Numbered from the stretch's first letter, positions 54,001 to 59,424 are shown. The stretch: DNA of 64,000 bases from Gymnogyps californianus (GCF_018139145.2 NC_059478.1:5952001-6016000), one strand, 5' to 3'. Numbers and translations: made by a program. The notes: generated by a model from the sequence alone, not told the origin.

Positions 54001-55552
54001 CTCCCCAGGCTCTCTTAAGAGAGGGAGAAAGGAGCTGTCAGACTGAAACCCCGTGTATAACTGAAGCCTTCTGAATGGCTACAAACCCTGAAGCAGTGCC
54101 GGTTCCCTGGGGTTCCCATAGCAGCTTGTTCTTGGGCTTCACGCTGTGTTTGGGTTATTGAATCATCATTACGCTACAGCAGCTGTCACCTTCAAAACAG
54201 ACATGTTTCTGGGTGGTTTAGCTTCAGGCGAAAGAGGGAGAGAGGGTGTTGGGGCTGTAGCTATTGTACTCTCTTTAGGTAACGACACTATTACATATTG
54301 ATACTGGATTAGTGGATTTTCAGGATGTTTTAACCTTGTTTTGGCGGTGTCTGGGCATCTGGCCCACTTGTCTATGTGGACAGTGTAAATGTATTTTGAG
54401 TTCAGAGTGTAGGATTTACGGTCAGAGGAGCTTTCTGCTGAAGCTGAGCAGAGAAAGAGCTTTCAGCAGGTTTTCTTTGTTTTAAATATGAGTGATGTTT
54501 GCACCCACTCTTTCTTTTCTCAAAAGTTTGAGCTTTGTTAGGATGTATCTGTAATACTGAAATGGTCACTAAGACAAATTTTTAATAAGTTTAATTGGAG
54601 ATGTCCAGTTTGGAGAGACTCTTGATAAGACTTGATTTGCTGAATGAAATTATGTACTTCTGGCTGTTACTAAAACACCTATTTGCCAGTGACCAGTAAA
54701 ACAGGATTTTGCTTGTCAACAATTTAGGAACAGAAATAAATAAATACTCATTGAGTTACTCTTTTAGCTGTAATGGTACAAAATTCCATTTGTAATAATG
54801 CTCCGAAATCCAACAAAGCATGGAGTATTCTGTGCAAATGAGTTGTAATACTATCATACAACACATGCCAGCATTTTGTCTTCCTGTACAGAAGAATTGG
54901 AAAAGTTAGTTATTTCCTTTAGGTTTTCTAACTTTTGTTCAAATGAACTGAACTGCAGTGAAGTCTTTTCTTTTTCTGCTTCCCCTGTTCAAGGCTTTTG
55001 CATGATTTCTTACCAGTTTAAGCTGCATGGAGTCAGCTTCTTGCAAATACACAATTAGGGACTTTTTTAATGGAGCTTCTGCTGTTGGCCAAGAATATCC
55101 CATTAGCTGAGTTCTTTCAAGTGAAAAACTTGTGCAGGAATATGAAATTCTGTAAAAAGGATACTACAGTGAAAGGTAGAAAAAGTTCATACAGTGAAAT
55201 AGCCTGGTTCACATAGATCTGCGTTCATTTTGCTATTCCAAGCGTTTCCTGTAATCTCTTACAAAGACAGATACGTTGTTGGCAGATGCACACTGTTTTG
55301 GACTCTTTCTGGAACTTTGCAGGGGATATTATCCTAGAGCAACAGAATTGTAATGTTTGTATTGCCTTTTCCTTTCTACCCTCCAAGGTGCAGGAACTTC
55401 ACGAGGAAGAAGCGCAGTGGGTGAACTATGACGAGGACGAACTGTGTGTAAAGATGCAGTTGGCAGACGGGATCTTCGAGGCCTTAATCAGAGACACTGT
55501 TGACGTACTGAACCAGATAAATGAGAAACAGCGGAGATTGCTGCTCGTCTGA
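2911..55552 (+). CDS. CEP350: CEP350, centrosome-associated protein 350 (5'-truncated by window; 31 exons, join listed below)
   Basis: The spliced exons encode about 2756 residues, close to the mammalian protein (about 3117) minus its first 390-400. Diagnostic stretches are [20 protein letters not shown] (w16), [18 protein letters not shown] (w20-w21), [20 protein letters not shown] (w24), a CAP-Gly domain (w27) and the C-terminal block ending RLLLV. The family is a large centrosomal/centriolar scaffold that binds microtubules, recruits FOP/CEP43 and CEP19, anchors microtubules, stabilises growing centrioles and supports ciliogenesis. Most of the chain is low-complexity Ser/Glu/Lys-rich or coiled coil; CAP-Gly is the only clear globular fold. 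All introns are GT-AG and phases match throughout except for one frame break in w27 (about 45391-45417). Join: the 31 exons given separately. The start codon and promoter are outside the window. The gene identity is firm; the species is inferred as avian from the CR1 repeats and compact introns. Confidence 0.97.
3025..6111 (+). other. CEP350: CEP350 intron between w1 and w2
   Basis: 3.1 kb, AT-rich, no supported exon. It contains a G-tract at 3305-3330 (listed separately) and T-runs near 3770 and 4075. It ends in a standard pyrimidine tract and acceptor (ttattgtgcag). Confidence 0.85.
3305..3330 (+). repeat. G-tract with quadruplex-forming potential
   Basis: Sixteen consecutive G, then C, five G, C and three G on the sense strand. 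The run length fits a G-quadruplex motif and would also be hard to sequence accurately. Confidence 0.8.
6112..6255 (+). CDS. CEP350: CEP350 exon w2
   Basis: Acceptor gtgcag, donor gtctg|gtaagt. It encodes [20 protein letters not shown] followed by [20 protein letters not shown] and RERAAKS, the conserved [17 protein letters not shown] segment of CEP350. It ends with one base of a split codon. Confidence 0.93.
6256..7086 (+). other. CEP350: CEP350 intron between w2 and w3
   Basis: 0.83 kb. Open frames here are short and unrelated to any family I recognise. It ends in a tandem acceptor (tagcag), see w3. Confidence 0.85.
7087..7742 (+). CDS. CEP350: CEP350 exon w3, long charged helical region
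   Basis: Encodes about 218 residues. They include the conserved block [17 protein letters not shown], a Ser-Pro/KRKPDK patch ([14 protein letters not shown]), and a strongly charged Lys/Glu/Gln helix, [20 protein letters not shown] through [20 protein letters not shown], typical of a coiled coil or single alpha helix. The exon ends in phase 0 at QETQ|gtatag. The acceptor is a NAGNAG pair: using the first AG starts the exon at 7087, using the second at 7090, differing by one alanine. I chose 7087 because the resulting length matches the mammalian protein as I remember it. Confidence 0.92.
7743..8417 (+). other. CEP350: CEP350 intron between w3 and w4
   Basis: 0.68 kb, AT-rich, acceptor catttctag. 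Nothing else recognised. Confidence 0.85.
8418..8539 (+). CDS. CEP350: CEP350 exon w4
   Basis: Encodes [20 protein letters not shown] then [20 protein letters not shown], a Ser/Pro-rich linker conserved in CEP350. Phase 0 at the start; it ends with two bases of an Arg codon before gtgagc. Confidence 0.93.
8540..10075 (+). other. CEP350: CEP350 intron between w4 and w5
   Basis: 1.5 kb, AT-rich, with an A-run near 9731-9743. The short open frame at 9640-9918 resembles nothing I know. Acceptor ttcatttcag. Confidence 0.85.
10076..11139 (+). CDS. CEP350: CEP350 exon w5, large low-complexity exon
   Basis: A 1064-base exon, about 355 residues. It holds the conserved helix [20 protein letters not shown] followed by [17 protein letters not shown], then [20 protein letters not shown], the acidic/Ser block [20 protein letters not shown], and near the end [20 protein letters not shown]. 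The first helix (about residues 95-125 of the exon) is a likely short coiled coil; the rest looks disordered. The acceptor completes an Arg codon begun in w4. The donor is aaaag|gtaaca. Confidence 0.96.
11140..12472 (+). other. CEP350: CEP350 intron between w5 and w6
   Basis: 1.3 kb of AT-rich sequence, with the acceptor cacactttag at its end. No second feature seen. Confidence 0.85.
12473..12626 (+). CDS. CEP350: CEP350 exon w6
   Basis: Encodes [20 protein letters not shown] and [20 protein letters not shown], with the SYEDDF motif found in CEP350 orthologues. It begins with two bases and ends with two (ctcag|gtaaat). Confidence 0.9.
12627..13841 (+). other. CEP350: CEP350 intron between w6 and w7
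   Basis: 1.2 kb, AT-rich. The acceptor ctttttag sits directly before w7. No repeat recognised. Confidence 0.85.
13842..14005 (+). CDS. CEP350: CEP350 exon w7
   Basis: Ser-rich segment containing [20 protein letters not shown] then [10 protein letters not shown], matching the [14 protein letters not shown] stretch of CEP350. Donor gaac|gtaagt leaves one base of a split Arg codon. Confidence 0.92.
14006..14953 (+). other. CEP350: CEP350 intron between w7 and w8
   Basis: 0.95 kb, AT-rich, with a short G-run near 14850. The acceptor is gcttcttag. Confidence 0.85.
14954..15143 (+). CDS. CEP350: CEP350 exon w8
   Basis: Encodes [40 protein letters not shown] and [15 protein letters not shown]. 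Phase follows w7 exactly. Donor gag|gtaaca. Confidence 0.92.
15144..16726 (+). other. CEP350: CEP350 intron between w8 and w9
   Basis: 1.6 kb. It holds the G-tract at 15490-15517 and a long T-rich run near 16436-16459. No exon supported. Confidence 0.85.
15490..15517 (+). repeat. Second sense-strand G-tract
   Basis: Sixteen G followed by TGCA, four G, T and three G: a second long G-run in this gene's introns with quadruplex potential. Confidence 0.75.
16727..16947 (+). CDS. CEP350: CEP350 exon w9
   Basis: The acceptor is the first AG (cattgtcag). The AG eight bases downstream would shift the frame into an early stop. It encodes [20 protein letters not shown] and [20 protein letters not shown], a Ser/Pro-rich linker. 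Donor gagcg|gtgagt. Confidence 0.92.
16948..17069 (+). other. CEP350: Short CEP350 intron between w9 and w10
   Basis: 122 bases with a T-run near its 5' end and a strong acceptor, ttatcctgcag. Confidence 0.9.
17070..17233 (+). CDS. CEP350: CEP350 exon w10, start of central coiled coil
   Basis: Encodes [20 protein letters not shown] followed by [20 protein letters not shown], one of the best conserved parts of CEP350 and a heptad-like helix. It ends in phase 0 (ctaaag|gtaatg). Confidence 0.95.
17234..17901 (+). other. CEP350: CEP350 intron between w10 and w11
   Basis: 0.67 kb; acceptor ctaatctgtag. No further feature recognised. Confidence 0.85.
17902..18012 (+). CDS. CEP350: CEP350 exon w11, coiled coil
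   Basis: 37 codons: [20 protein letters not shown] then [17 protein letters not shown]. It continues the helix from w10. Phase 0 at both ends, so skipping would keep the frame. Confidence 0.95.
18013..18264 (+). other. CEP350: CEP350 intron between w11 and w12
   Basis: 252 bases, AT-rich, acceptor ttctgcgtag. Confidence 0.88.
18265..18378 (+). CDS. CEP350: CEP350 exon w12, coiled coil
   Basis: 38 codons, [20 protein letters not shown] and [14 protein letters not shown]. Phase 0 at both ends, the same module type as w11. Donor gtgagg. Confidence 0.93.
18379..20348 (+). other. CEP350: CEP350 intron between w12 and w13
   Basis: 2.0 kb, AT-rich, no coding segment seen. Around 19558-19606 it carries overlapping AT-rich partial palindromes (attaatgcatacattaat). 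Acceptor attgtgctcag. Confidence 0.82.
20349..20485 (+). CDS. CEP350: CEP350 exon w13
   Basis: Encodes [20 protein letters not shown] and [20 protein letters not shown]. The end used here, aacag|gttttc, joins in frame to w14 (NRK) and agrees with the mammalian protein as recalled, but gttttc is a poor donor. A better one (gtaaga) lies 36 bases downstream and would insert 12 codons without a stop, so the true 3' end of this exon is uncertain. Confidence 0.88.
20486..20854 (+). other. CEP350: CEP350 intron between w13 and w14
   Basis: 369 bases. Its first 36 are open in the CEP350 frame and end at a consensus-like donor at 20522. Acceptor gtttctcag. Confidence 0.85.
20855..20974 (+). CDS. CEP350: CEP350 exon w14
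   Basis: Encodes [20 protein letters not shown] and [19 protein letters not shown], containing the conserved SYSESS motif. It starts with one base and ends with two (cagag|gtaaga). Confidence 0.92.
20975..22713 (+). other. CEP350: CEP350 intron between w14 and w15
   Basis: 1.7 kb, hosting an old CR1 fragment at 21314-21810. The rest is AT-rich with nothing recognised. It ends in a cagtag tandem acceptor. Confidence 0.85.
21314..21810 (+). mobile_element. Old, diverged CR1 LINE 3' fragment
   Basis: Parallels the 3' half of CR1 in order: CTGCATTAGCAAGAG, the CTCTTGTGAGAC block, GGAATACAGCGTCCAG, AGGCTGAAGGAACTGAGCT, AGAAAAGAGAAGGCTAAGGG, CACTGGAATGG and finally CTTGGTTGGATGA. Many substitutions and small indels destroy any frame, and the usual CR1 3' terminal ATTCTATG-type repeats are missing. 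Same orientation as CEP350. Boundaries are approximate. Confidence 0.85.
22714..22880 (+). CDS. CEP350: CEP350 exon w15
   Basis: Encodes [20 protein letters not shown] followed by [20 protein letters not shown], with the conserved [11 protein letters not shown] motif. The acceptor is a cag-tag tandem: the first AG gives the start used here, the second (22717) drops one Ser codon in frame. Donor aaaag|gttagc is below average. Confidence 0.92.
22881..23419 (+). other. CEP350: CEP350 intron between w15 and w16
   Basis: 0.54 kb. Acceptor tttctccttcag. The open frames on the opposite strand here carry no recognisable protein. Confidence 0.85.
23420..23616 (+). CDS. CEP350: CEP350 exon w16, conserved acidic block
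   Basis: Encodes [20 protein letters not shown] and [20 protein letters not shown], then [18 protein letters not shown]. This block is nearly invariant among vertebrate CEP350 proteins. It ends in phase 0 at atcaag|gtaggt. Confidence 0.97.
23617..24180 (+). other. CEP350: CEP350 intron between w16 and w17
   Basis: 0.56 kb, containing a perfect GT/AC hairpin at 24071-24108, 72 bases before the acceptor (ttgccttctag). Confidence 0.87.
24071..24108 (+). repeat. Self-complementary (GT)n/(AC)n microsatellite
   Basis: A 16-base arm of GT repeats ending in AT, a six-base CTGTGT spacer, then a 16-base arm that is its exact reverse complement. It can fold as a perfect hairpin in RNA or a cruciform in DNA; alternating purine-pyrimidine tracts also favour Z-DNA. 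Confidence 0.9.
24181..24365 (+). CDS. CEP350: CEP350 exon w17, coiled coil
   Basis: Encodes [40 protein letters not shown] and [21 protein letters not shown] highly conserved helical region that begins the second coiled-coil tract. It ends with two bases (aagaa|gtaagg). Confidence 0.97.
24366..25266 (+). other. CEP350: CEP350 intron between w17 and w18
   Basis: 0.9 kb, AT-rich. The acceptor is atttgcag. No exon-like segment. Confidence 0.85.
25267..25354 (+). CDS. CEP350: CEP350 exon w18, coiled coil
   Basis: [20 protein letters not shown] then LLLRLQQEK. The first base completes a Lys codon from w17, and the exon ends in phase 0 at gaaaag|gtaact. Confidence 0.95.
25355..25740 (+). other. 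CEP350: CEP350 intron between w18 and w19
   Basis: 386 bases. The acceptor tacctaaaag is purine-rich, with its best pyrimidine stretch (taatctttta) a few bases upstream. Confidence 0.85.
25741..25887 (+). CDS. CEP350: CEP350 exon w19, coiled coil core
   Basis: 49 codons, phase 0 at both ends: [20 protein letters not shown] followed by [21 protein letters not shown] continuous charged heptad pattern without Pro or Gly until the last residues (KSAGENKL). Confidence 0.97.
25888..26682 (+). other. CEP350: CEP350 intron between w19 and w20
   Basis: 0.8 kb, AT-rich. A T-run and cctaattgcag form the acceptor region. Confidence 0.85.
26683..26840 (+). CDS. CEP350: CEP350 exon w20
   Basis: A polar linker ([20 protein letters not shown]) followed by the conserved [20 protein letters not shown] and KMRSRMDEK. 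It ends with two bases that pair with w21 to restore Lys. Confidence 0.96.
28529..28602 (+). repeat. T/G-rich low-complexity tract
   Basis: Long T-runs interrupted by short G groups (tttggttt, ttgggttttttgg), almost without A or C. The complement is an A/C-rich strand that reads as an artificial Lys/Pro-rich frame. Confidence 0.8.
30793..31728 (+). mobile_element. CR1 LINE, 5'-truncated copy with dead ORF2
   Basis: Translated pieces match the end of CR1 ORF2 (reverse transcriptase, then C-terminal region): [83 protein letters not shown] and [10 protein letters not shown]. The copy ends with the CR1 tail motif, ggtcccttccaacccaaacc then gattcta. It is inactive: 5'-truncated, an in-frame TGA at 30928-30930, frame changes around 31185-31300, and the catalytic F/YADD motif reads FADN. 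It is much less diverged than the 21.3-kb copy, so it inserted later. Same strand as CEP350. The 5' boundary is approximate. Confidence 0.95.
34389..34588 (+). CDS. CEP350: CEP350 exon w21, coiled coil
   Basis: Encodes [40 protein letters not shown] and [17 protein letters not shown], an uninterrupted Arg/Glu-rich helix almost identical across vertebrates. It ends with one base (cccaaag|gtaata). Confidence 0.97.
34589..36182 (+). other. CEP350: CEP350 intron between w21 and w22
   Basis: 1.6 kb, AT-rich. A 125-codon frame on the minus strand (34930-35307) shows no recognisable motif. Acceptor ttcgatctcag. Confidence 0.83.
36183..36394 (+). CDS. CEP350: CEP350 exon w22
   Basis: Acidic, Ser-rich linker: [40 protein letters not shown] and [20 protein letters not shown]. 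The SEEESPVP and [10 protein letters not shown] motifs identify it. Phase 0 end at aaactt|gtgagt. Confidence 0.94.
36395..37630 (+). other. CEP350: CEP350 intron between w22 and w23
   Basis: 1.2 kb with no coding segment; acceptor tctcctgtag. Confidence 0.85.
37631..37775 (+). CDS. CEP350: CEP350 exon w23
   Basis: [20 protein letters not shown] then [20 protein letters not shown], with the conserved [11 protein letters not shown] ending. It leaves one base for the Glu codon completed in w24. Confidence 0.93.
38618..38783 (+). repeat. Local direct duplication, copy 1
   Basis: Shares the ordered blocks GAGTTGT, GCATCATA, ATTAGCAA-TGAGAT, TTGTG plus a T-run, AATT-CTAAATG, TGGAAAA-GAAT, TTGTAT-TACTGGCTGTTG with 39404-39577. 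Diverged by substitutions and small indels. Confidence 0.75.
39404..39577 (+). repeat. Local direct duplication, copy 2
   Basis: Partner of 38618-38783, with an expanded T-run in place of the shorter one in copy 1. The sequences beyond the shared segment do not match, so it is either an old segmental copy or two members of an unrecognised repeat family. Confidence 0.75.
41065..41225 (+). CDS. CEP350: CEP350 exon w24, coiled coil
   Basis: [40 protein letters not shown] and [13 protein letters not shown]: the last strong coiled coil before CAP-Gly, very conserved. Phase 0 at the end; the donor gttagg is weak. Confidence 0.97.
41226..41710 (+). other. CEP350: CEP350 intron between w24 and w25
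   Basis: 485 bases, AT-rich; acceptor tccatgtgcag. Confidence 0.87.
41711..41850 (+). CDS. CEP350: CEP350 exon w25
   Basis: [20 protein letters not shown] motif (split Ser codon is entirely in this exon), then a Lys/Pro-rich linker, [20 protein letters not shown]. It ends with two bases (catag|gtaact). Confidence 0.95.
41851..42636 (+). other. CEP350: CEP350 intron between w25 and w26
   Basis: 0.79 kb with an A-run around 42358-42369. Acceptor gatttag. Confidence 0.85.
42637..42719 (+). CDS. CEP350: CEP350 exon w26
   Basis: Short exon encoding [20 protein letters not shown] then ESISEHA, matching the conserved ETAKNWKSL motif. Donor gcag|gtatgt. Confidence 0.95.
42720..43414 (+). other. 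CEP350: CEP350 intron between w26 and w27
   Basis: 0.7 kb, AT-rich; the acceptor is ttttccttcaag. Confidence 0.87.
43415..45491 (+). CDS. CEP350: CEP350 exon w27, CAP-Gly exon, with an internal frame break
   Basis: The largest exon here (2077 bases). It encodes a Ser/Glu-rich disordered half, the CAP-Gly domain (44431-44640), an acidic linker, the LLDLL motif (45154-45168), a short coiled coil ([20 protein letters not shown]) and the conserved [20 protein letters not shown]. The frame then runs into TGA at 45415-45417. Immediately after, in another frame, the sequence [20 protein letters not shown] followed by MCPRP joins in phase to w28 (ESPVFGASG), exactly as in the mammalian protein. So one base is missing, or two are extra, between about 45391 and 45417. 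This may be an assembly error or a true mutation. Donor cca|gtaagt. Confidence 0.93.
44431..44640 (+). other. CEP350: CAP-Gly domain coding segment
   Basis: About 70 residues: [20 protein letters not shown], then [20 protein letters not shown] and [19 protein letters not shown]. The order G-D-R-V, F-x-x-G-x-W-x-G-V-E-L-D, G-x-x-x-G, Y-F-x-C and G-I-F is that of CAP-Gly. These domains bind C-terminal EEY/F tails of tubulin and EB proteins through a GKNDG loop. Here the loop reads G-N-N-N-G, with Asn in place of Lys, as I recall for mammalian CEP350 too. Confidence 0.97.
45492..46493 (+). other. CEP350: CEP350 intron between w27 and w28
   Basis: 1.0 kb. The stretch is AT-rich, with acceptor tcttaattcacag. 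No further coding sequence. Confidence 0.87.
46494..46895 (+). CDS. CEP350: CEP350 exon w28, conserved C-terminal module
   Basis: 134 codons, phase 0 at both ends. Encodes [60 protein letters not shown] and [12 protein letters not shown]. Among the best conserved CEP350 sequence, in the C-terminal part that in the literature mediates centrosome targeting and FOP/CEP19 association. Donor aaaaag|gtacag is weak. Confidence 0.97.
46896..46982 (+). other. CEP350: Very short CEP350 intron between w28 and w29
   Basis: 87 bases, with a weak donor (gtacag) and a non-CAG acceptor (cttcgttaag). Retention would read 15 extra codons and then stop at 46941-46943. Confidence 0.9.
46983..47129 (+). CDS. CEP350: CEP350 exon w29
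   Basis: 49 codons, phase 0 at both ends: [40 protein letters not shown] and DPNDLDEIK. An intact, strongly conserved C-terminal segment, which argues against the gene being a pseudogene despite the w27 break. Confidence 0.97.
47130..48292 (+). other. CEP350: CEP350 intron between w29 and w30
   Basis: 1.2 kb. The 47615-47836 open frame resembles no family I know. Acceptor actgttctgtag. Confidence 0.85.
48293..48415 (+). CDS. CEP350: CEP350 exon w30
   Basis: 41 codons: [20 protein letters not shown] then [20 protein letters not shown]. Phase 0 at both ends; donor ctg|gtcagt is weak. Confidence 0.97.
51810..51907 (+). other. CEP350: Candidate cryptic/alternative CEP350 exon
   Basis: Preceded by a good pyrimidine tract and acceptor (gtttctctccgtgcag), followed by caaca|gtaaga, and open in the CEP350 frame for its whole 98 bases. 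The length is not a multiple of three, so inclusion would shift w31 and stop soon after. Not part of the mammalian protein. Purely sequence-based suspicion. Confidence 0.25.
53412..53508 (+). repeat. Degenerate pyrimidine-rich minisatellite
   Basis: About five imperfect units of 17-22 bases on the pattern GGACCNCTTCTNCTTTT. The complementary strand is purine-rich and reads as a Lys/Gly/Ser-rich frame. Confidence 0.65.
55388..55552 (+). CDS. CEP350: CEP350 terminal coding exon w31
   Basis: [40 protein letters not shown] and [14 protein letters not shown], then TGA at 55550-55552. This is the intact, highly conserved CEP350 C terminus. The exon continues as the 3'UTR. Confidence 0.98.
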   Translation: MQELHEEEAQWVNYDEDELCVKMQLADGIFEALIRDTVDVLNQINEKQRRLLLV

Positions 55553-55562
55553 CAGTGCTGAA

Positions 55563-55568
55563 AATAAA
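55563..55568 (+). terminator. CEP350: Proximal AATAAA
   Basis: A canonical poly(A) hexamer only 11 bases after the stop codon. The downstream sequence lacks an obvious GU-rich element, so it is probably minor or unused. Confidence 0.35.
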
Positions 55569-56480
55569 CTGACAGCTGCGTAACCACTGAGTCACGGGCC
55601 TTTCTGACTCCTGATGTACTCTCCACCCTGCAAGCGCTGCTGCTGGACTTCCATGCGTGGGGTTTAAAGGCAGTTCAGATGTGATTAAAGGAACCTGAAT
55701 TTGCATCTGCTGCCGCTAGAGATCTCGCACCGGATTTATTGTTTGGAACAAGCTGATCCCTCACTCGAGGCTGCATTGTGGAGTGCTCAAGACTGTTCGT
55801 GTGCCAATGTAGTTATGCCACATAACTGTCAGCAGCTGTCTGGGGCCCCGGCCTGGGGCTTTGACATGTTCAGCTTGTTCTCCGAAAGGGTTGGGTTAAG
55901 TTGGGATATCGGCTGTTTTGCTGGAATGGCTGTCAGCCATCAGTACTTGACTTGTCTTTAGAAATGTGAGTAATTTGGAGAAGAAACGGTTTGGTCAGGT
56001 TTTAGTCATAAATGGAGACTTACCGTACTGAACAGTGTTACAATCTTAACACCTCTTCTCCTGCAGCCCTAACAATGTGCATCAGTTTCTTCTGCTCCAG
56101 AGCCCATTTAATTCCCTTCTCTGTGAAGCTGGTTTTCATCTTTCTTCTGTGATGTGGTACCAAGTATGGTGCCAGCCAGTCCAGGGAAATTAGATGATGT
56201 TGCTTTCTGCATTCAAGTAAGGAATTCTTGCTGCTTTTCCTATGTAACTTGCTTCAGTCCCGAGGTGGAGCAAGATAAAGGCCGCCTAATGTCAAGCGTG
56301 AAAGATGAGCCCATGGACAACTTTCCTCCTACCGTGTAGCACTTCTCTTCCTGGAGCACCAGCTGCTCCCAGATGATGGATACTCAGGATTTTCTCAGGC
56401 ACGAGACATGCAGGAGTGGAAAACGTTTCCTCACAAAAATTTGGCCTTCAATCCCTCAGCTTCCTCCCTTACTGTCACCT

Positions 56481-56486
56481 AATAAA
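56481..56486 (+). terminator. CEP350: Internal AATAAA in the 3'UTR
   Basis: A canonical hexamer 0.93 kb after the stop, with no clear U/GU-rich element within 40 bases downstream. A possible alternative end. Confidence 0.3.
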
Positions 56487-58257
56487 TTGGAGAAGCTGTT
56501 ACTTGAACAATTTAGAGAACAGAGTGTATTCACCAAAGAAAGCGGTGTCCAGTGCTTGACTGTCTGCATGTTTTGTGCTTGTGGGTTTTTTATTTATTTT
56601 CAGGTAATTTATTAAGTGGGTTATAGAAGAGTGTCCTGTGCAGTTGGCTGCACCGTCTTATGTTTTGAGACAGCATCTGTTCTGGAAACTTCCAGAGCCC
56701 CGTATTCTTTGCACAAAACCTCCAGCTTCTTGAGGCATATACGGGGCGGGGGGAAGGTAAGAAGAACCAAACCTCAGTGACCAGAGGTGGGGTGCAAAGG
56801 CAGGACTAGGAATGGAGCTTCACCGCACCTAGTTTGGAGACCATGGAGAGTTGAGGGGGCTGAGCTGAAAAATGATGTGAAACGTCCCTGCTCCATCTGT
56901 TTCCCTCCTTTCCCAGAACTTCTAGGCCGTGGGCAGCTGTTACGTGGTTGATTTGATGCTGGGTTCAACTGCAGTGTCCTTCTGCTGAGTGCTTGTTCCT
57001 AACCTGTCCCTCCTATTCTTGTGTTTTTCTTGGAGGAACACGGACAATCTGGGGTCGAATGCTGATGCCTTAATAGTGGATGTCCCTGTTTGCTAACGTG
57101 GGACAAGACCCAGAGGAGAGTCATATTTTCCAGACACACTGGAGTGCAGAAAGACACTTTGAAGCCCTCAGAGGTGCCCCAAAGATGCTGTAGCCCACAA
57201 TAGGTGTGGCGGGGAGATCTCTACCATTTCGTTCATCTGCTTGGTTCTTGGGCTTCCTGCTATGCATACCTCTGCTACTGCTCCATTTTGTTTTCTCTTT
57301 TCCACCTTTTTTTTTTTTTTTGAAAGCTATCATTGGAATATTTGCATTTTGCACAATGACACACAGCTGGTAATTCTTCAGGGACAGCACTGGGAAATGT
57401 TGGATTTGTCAGAGGTCCATGCAGATTCTCAGATGTAGTATTGCCAGCACCTCACTTGTGAGTTGATCATGAGCCATATTCATGGGAGCTTAATGAGTGG
57501 AAGAACAAGGAGGAGGTAATGGTGTATAGGAACACCCCCAAAGGGCATATGCGTATCTGTCCCGCAGTAGTGGCCCTTCTGGCTGGCGGGAAGTCAAATG
57601 GTCTTGGTGGAGCATTGTTCAGCTTTTTTCCCCGAAGTGACTCACTTGTCCACATAAAATGTTATGATGCTGAACCAGGAAGCTCTTGAATGCTTAAGAT
57701 AGAAGCAAACTAAAGCTGCTACATTTAACCGGCATGGTGTCACCGACTGGGTCACCGCCTCAGATTCCCTTTCCTGGGTGTATCTTTTTCAATAGTGAGG
57801 ATTGCGATTTTTATAGGTAGCAATTACGGTAAGAAGGCAGAAACCTGCAGCGTAGGTTTGTAGCTCGAGTATCAGAAACAAAGTTAGTTTCTGTTCTGTA
57901 GATACCGTGGCTGGTGTTGAGAAAGTTGCCCTGCATCCCTGCGGCTGTTTGGCTGTTCTGCAGGGCTGGCGTGGCTTTCCTGGTCTGTCCAGCAGCAGGG
58001 AGAAGGTTGTACAGTTGGCCTGCCAGGGTACCAGGGACCATTGGAGATCGGATGCCTGTTGTCTTGCTGGCTTGGATAGCGCTAGCTTAGTACCCTCAGC
58101 AGAAATAGTAACTATTTTTACAGCTGTTTGGGCAGAAGGAAGCTGTGTCTGAGTAATGGTTTTATTCCTTTGCAAACATCACTGTTTATTTTTGGTAGCA
58201 ATCCTTGCTAGGAGCAACCCTACAAAGACTTGAACGTACGTGAATTATCTTCTCAAT

Positions 58258-58319
58258 ACCTCAAGTGTGTTGAGTTGCTTTGAGTTGAGTGTATACTCAA
58301 AACCTCGAGTGTGTTGAGT
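58258..58319 (+). repeat. Direct repeat flanking a small hairpin in the 3'UTR
   Basis: ACCTCAAGTGTGTTGAGT at 58258-58275 recurs as ACCTCGAGTGTGTTGAGT at 58302-58319. Between them TTGAGT-GTAT-ACTCAA (58285-58300) forms a perfect six-base stem. Confidence 0.8.
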
Positions 58320-59252
58320 ACTTGTGGACTGATGATTACCGCGATGAAGCGATGGTCTGTCTGGGTCGCAGCTGGTAACGAGGAGGTATGGGGAAGCCTC
58401 GAGTCTCGCAAACAGAGGCTGAATTCTCTATTTCTCTCCTCTCCCCAACCTTCCCATTATAAGAACAAGATGATATTTCTGGGTCCTGGTTATCTTGGTG
58501 CAACTATGTTAGAAGATTCAAGGCTGAGACATGTTTCTGAGACCCATAAGCTGTTTGGGGCAGTGGCTGTCATCACTGGGGAGATGCGGTTCCCTCTTCG
58601 GAAGGATCTCGGTGCCAGGTGGGAAAGCCCAGGCTTGTGAGGACAAGGAGCGCAAGTACCTCTCTCACAGCAGGATGCTCCCTGAGCCAAGCTGTGGAAT
58701 ATCAGTACTTCTGCCTTTCAGAAAAGGCTTGTTGCTCACAAGGTGGGATTGAGGGATTGAAAAATCCCGTCTTGTTCACTTTCCTTTCTTGAAAAAGTGG
58801 CCTTAGCTTTTTGCAATACTTGAATAAGTGTGTACCTGCAGAAGATCTTCAGTAGCACAGCGATAGAGACGTTTTAAGTGACTATTCTGCGAGGAACTGC
58901 ATGCAGTTCCGACTTTCATATCCCTTTGCTACCTTAAGAATATTAGGAAAATAAAGTACTTTTCAGCAGAGAAACAGTTGAATCTTACAAGGTATTTAGT
59001 GCATCTGAAGTGTTTACAAATCAAGTAAAATGGAGAAAAGCAAACTATTGAACTTATTTGTAATTTAAATGTTAAATGCAAAATTATATACAGATGAAAG
59101 AGGAATACTGTAATTAACCTGCATTTACTAGTTTTTTCCTTGACTTTGCAGAGCCTTTTGATACACATTTGCAAAGCCGCCTTTTGGGAGGCTCTGTCTC
59201 CCTGTGTACTGTGTTGCGGAGATGCTGAAAAGAAACCTGTTTACTGTGTATG

Positions 59253-59260
59253 TGTAAATA
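59253..59260 (+). promoter_or_regulatory. Pumilio-type element UGUAAAUA (1 of 3)
   Basis: Exact match to UGUANAUA, the Pumilio-family RNA-binding motif, about 0.24 kb before the inferred mRNA end. Confidence 0.5.
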
Positions 59261-59424
59261 ACCTGGTAACTTGGTTTTTGGGCCAGTTTCAGCTAATGTT
59301 CACATCCAGAGCAGCTTTGCACAGTAGACAGACCCAAGGATGTGGAGGGTGTTTTGGTTTTGGGGGTGGTTTTTTTTGTAATTAAGAACTGTAAAATAAC
59401 CAGGGTGGTCCCTGTGTACACCAG

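Larger units (their letters stand above)
48416..55387 (+). other. CEP350: Last CEP350 intron, between w30 and w31
   Basis: 7.0 kb. It holds a candidate cryptic exon (51810-51907), an A-run near 52302-52315 and a degenerate pyrimidine-rich minisatellite (53412-53508). No nested gene is supported on either strand. Acceptor ctaccctccaag. Confidence 0.85.
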
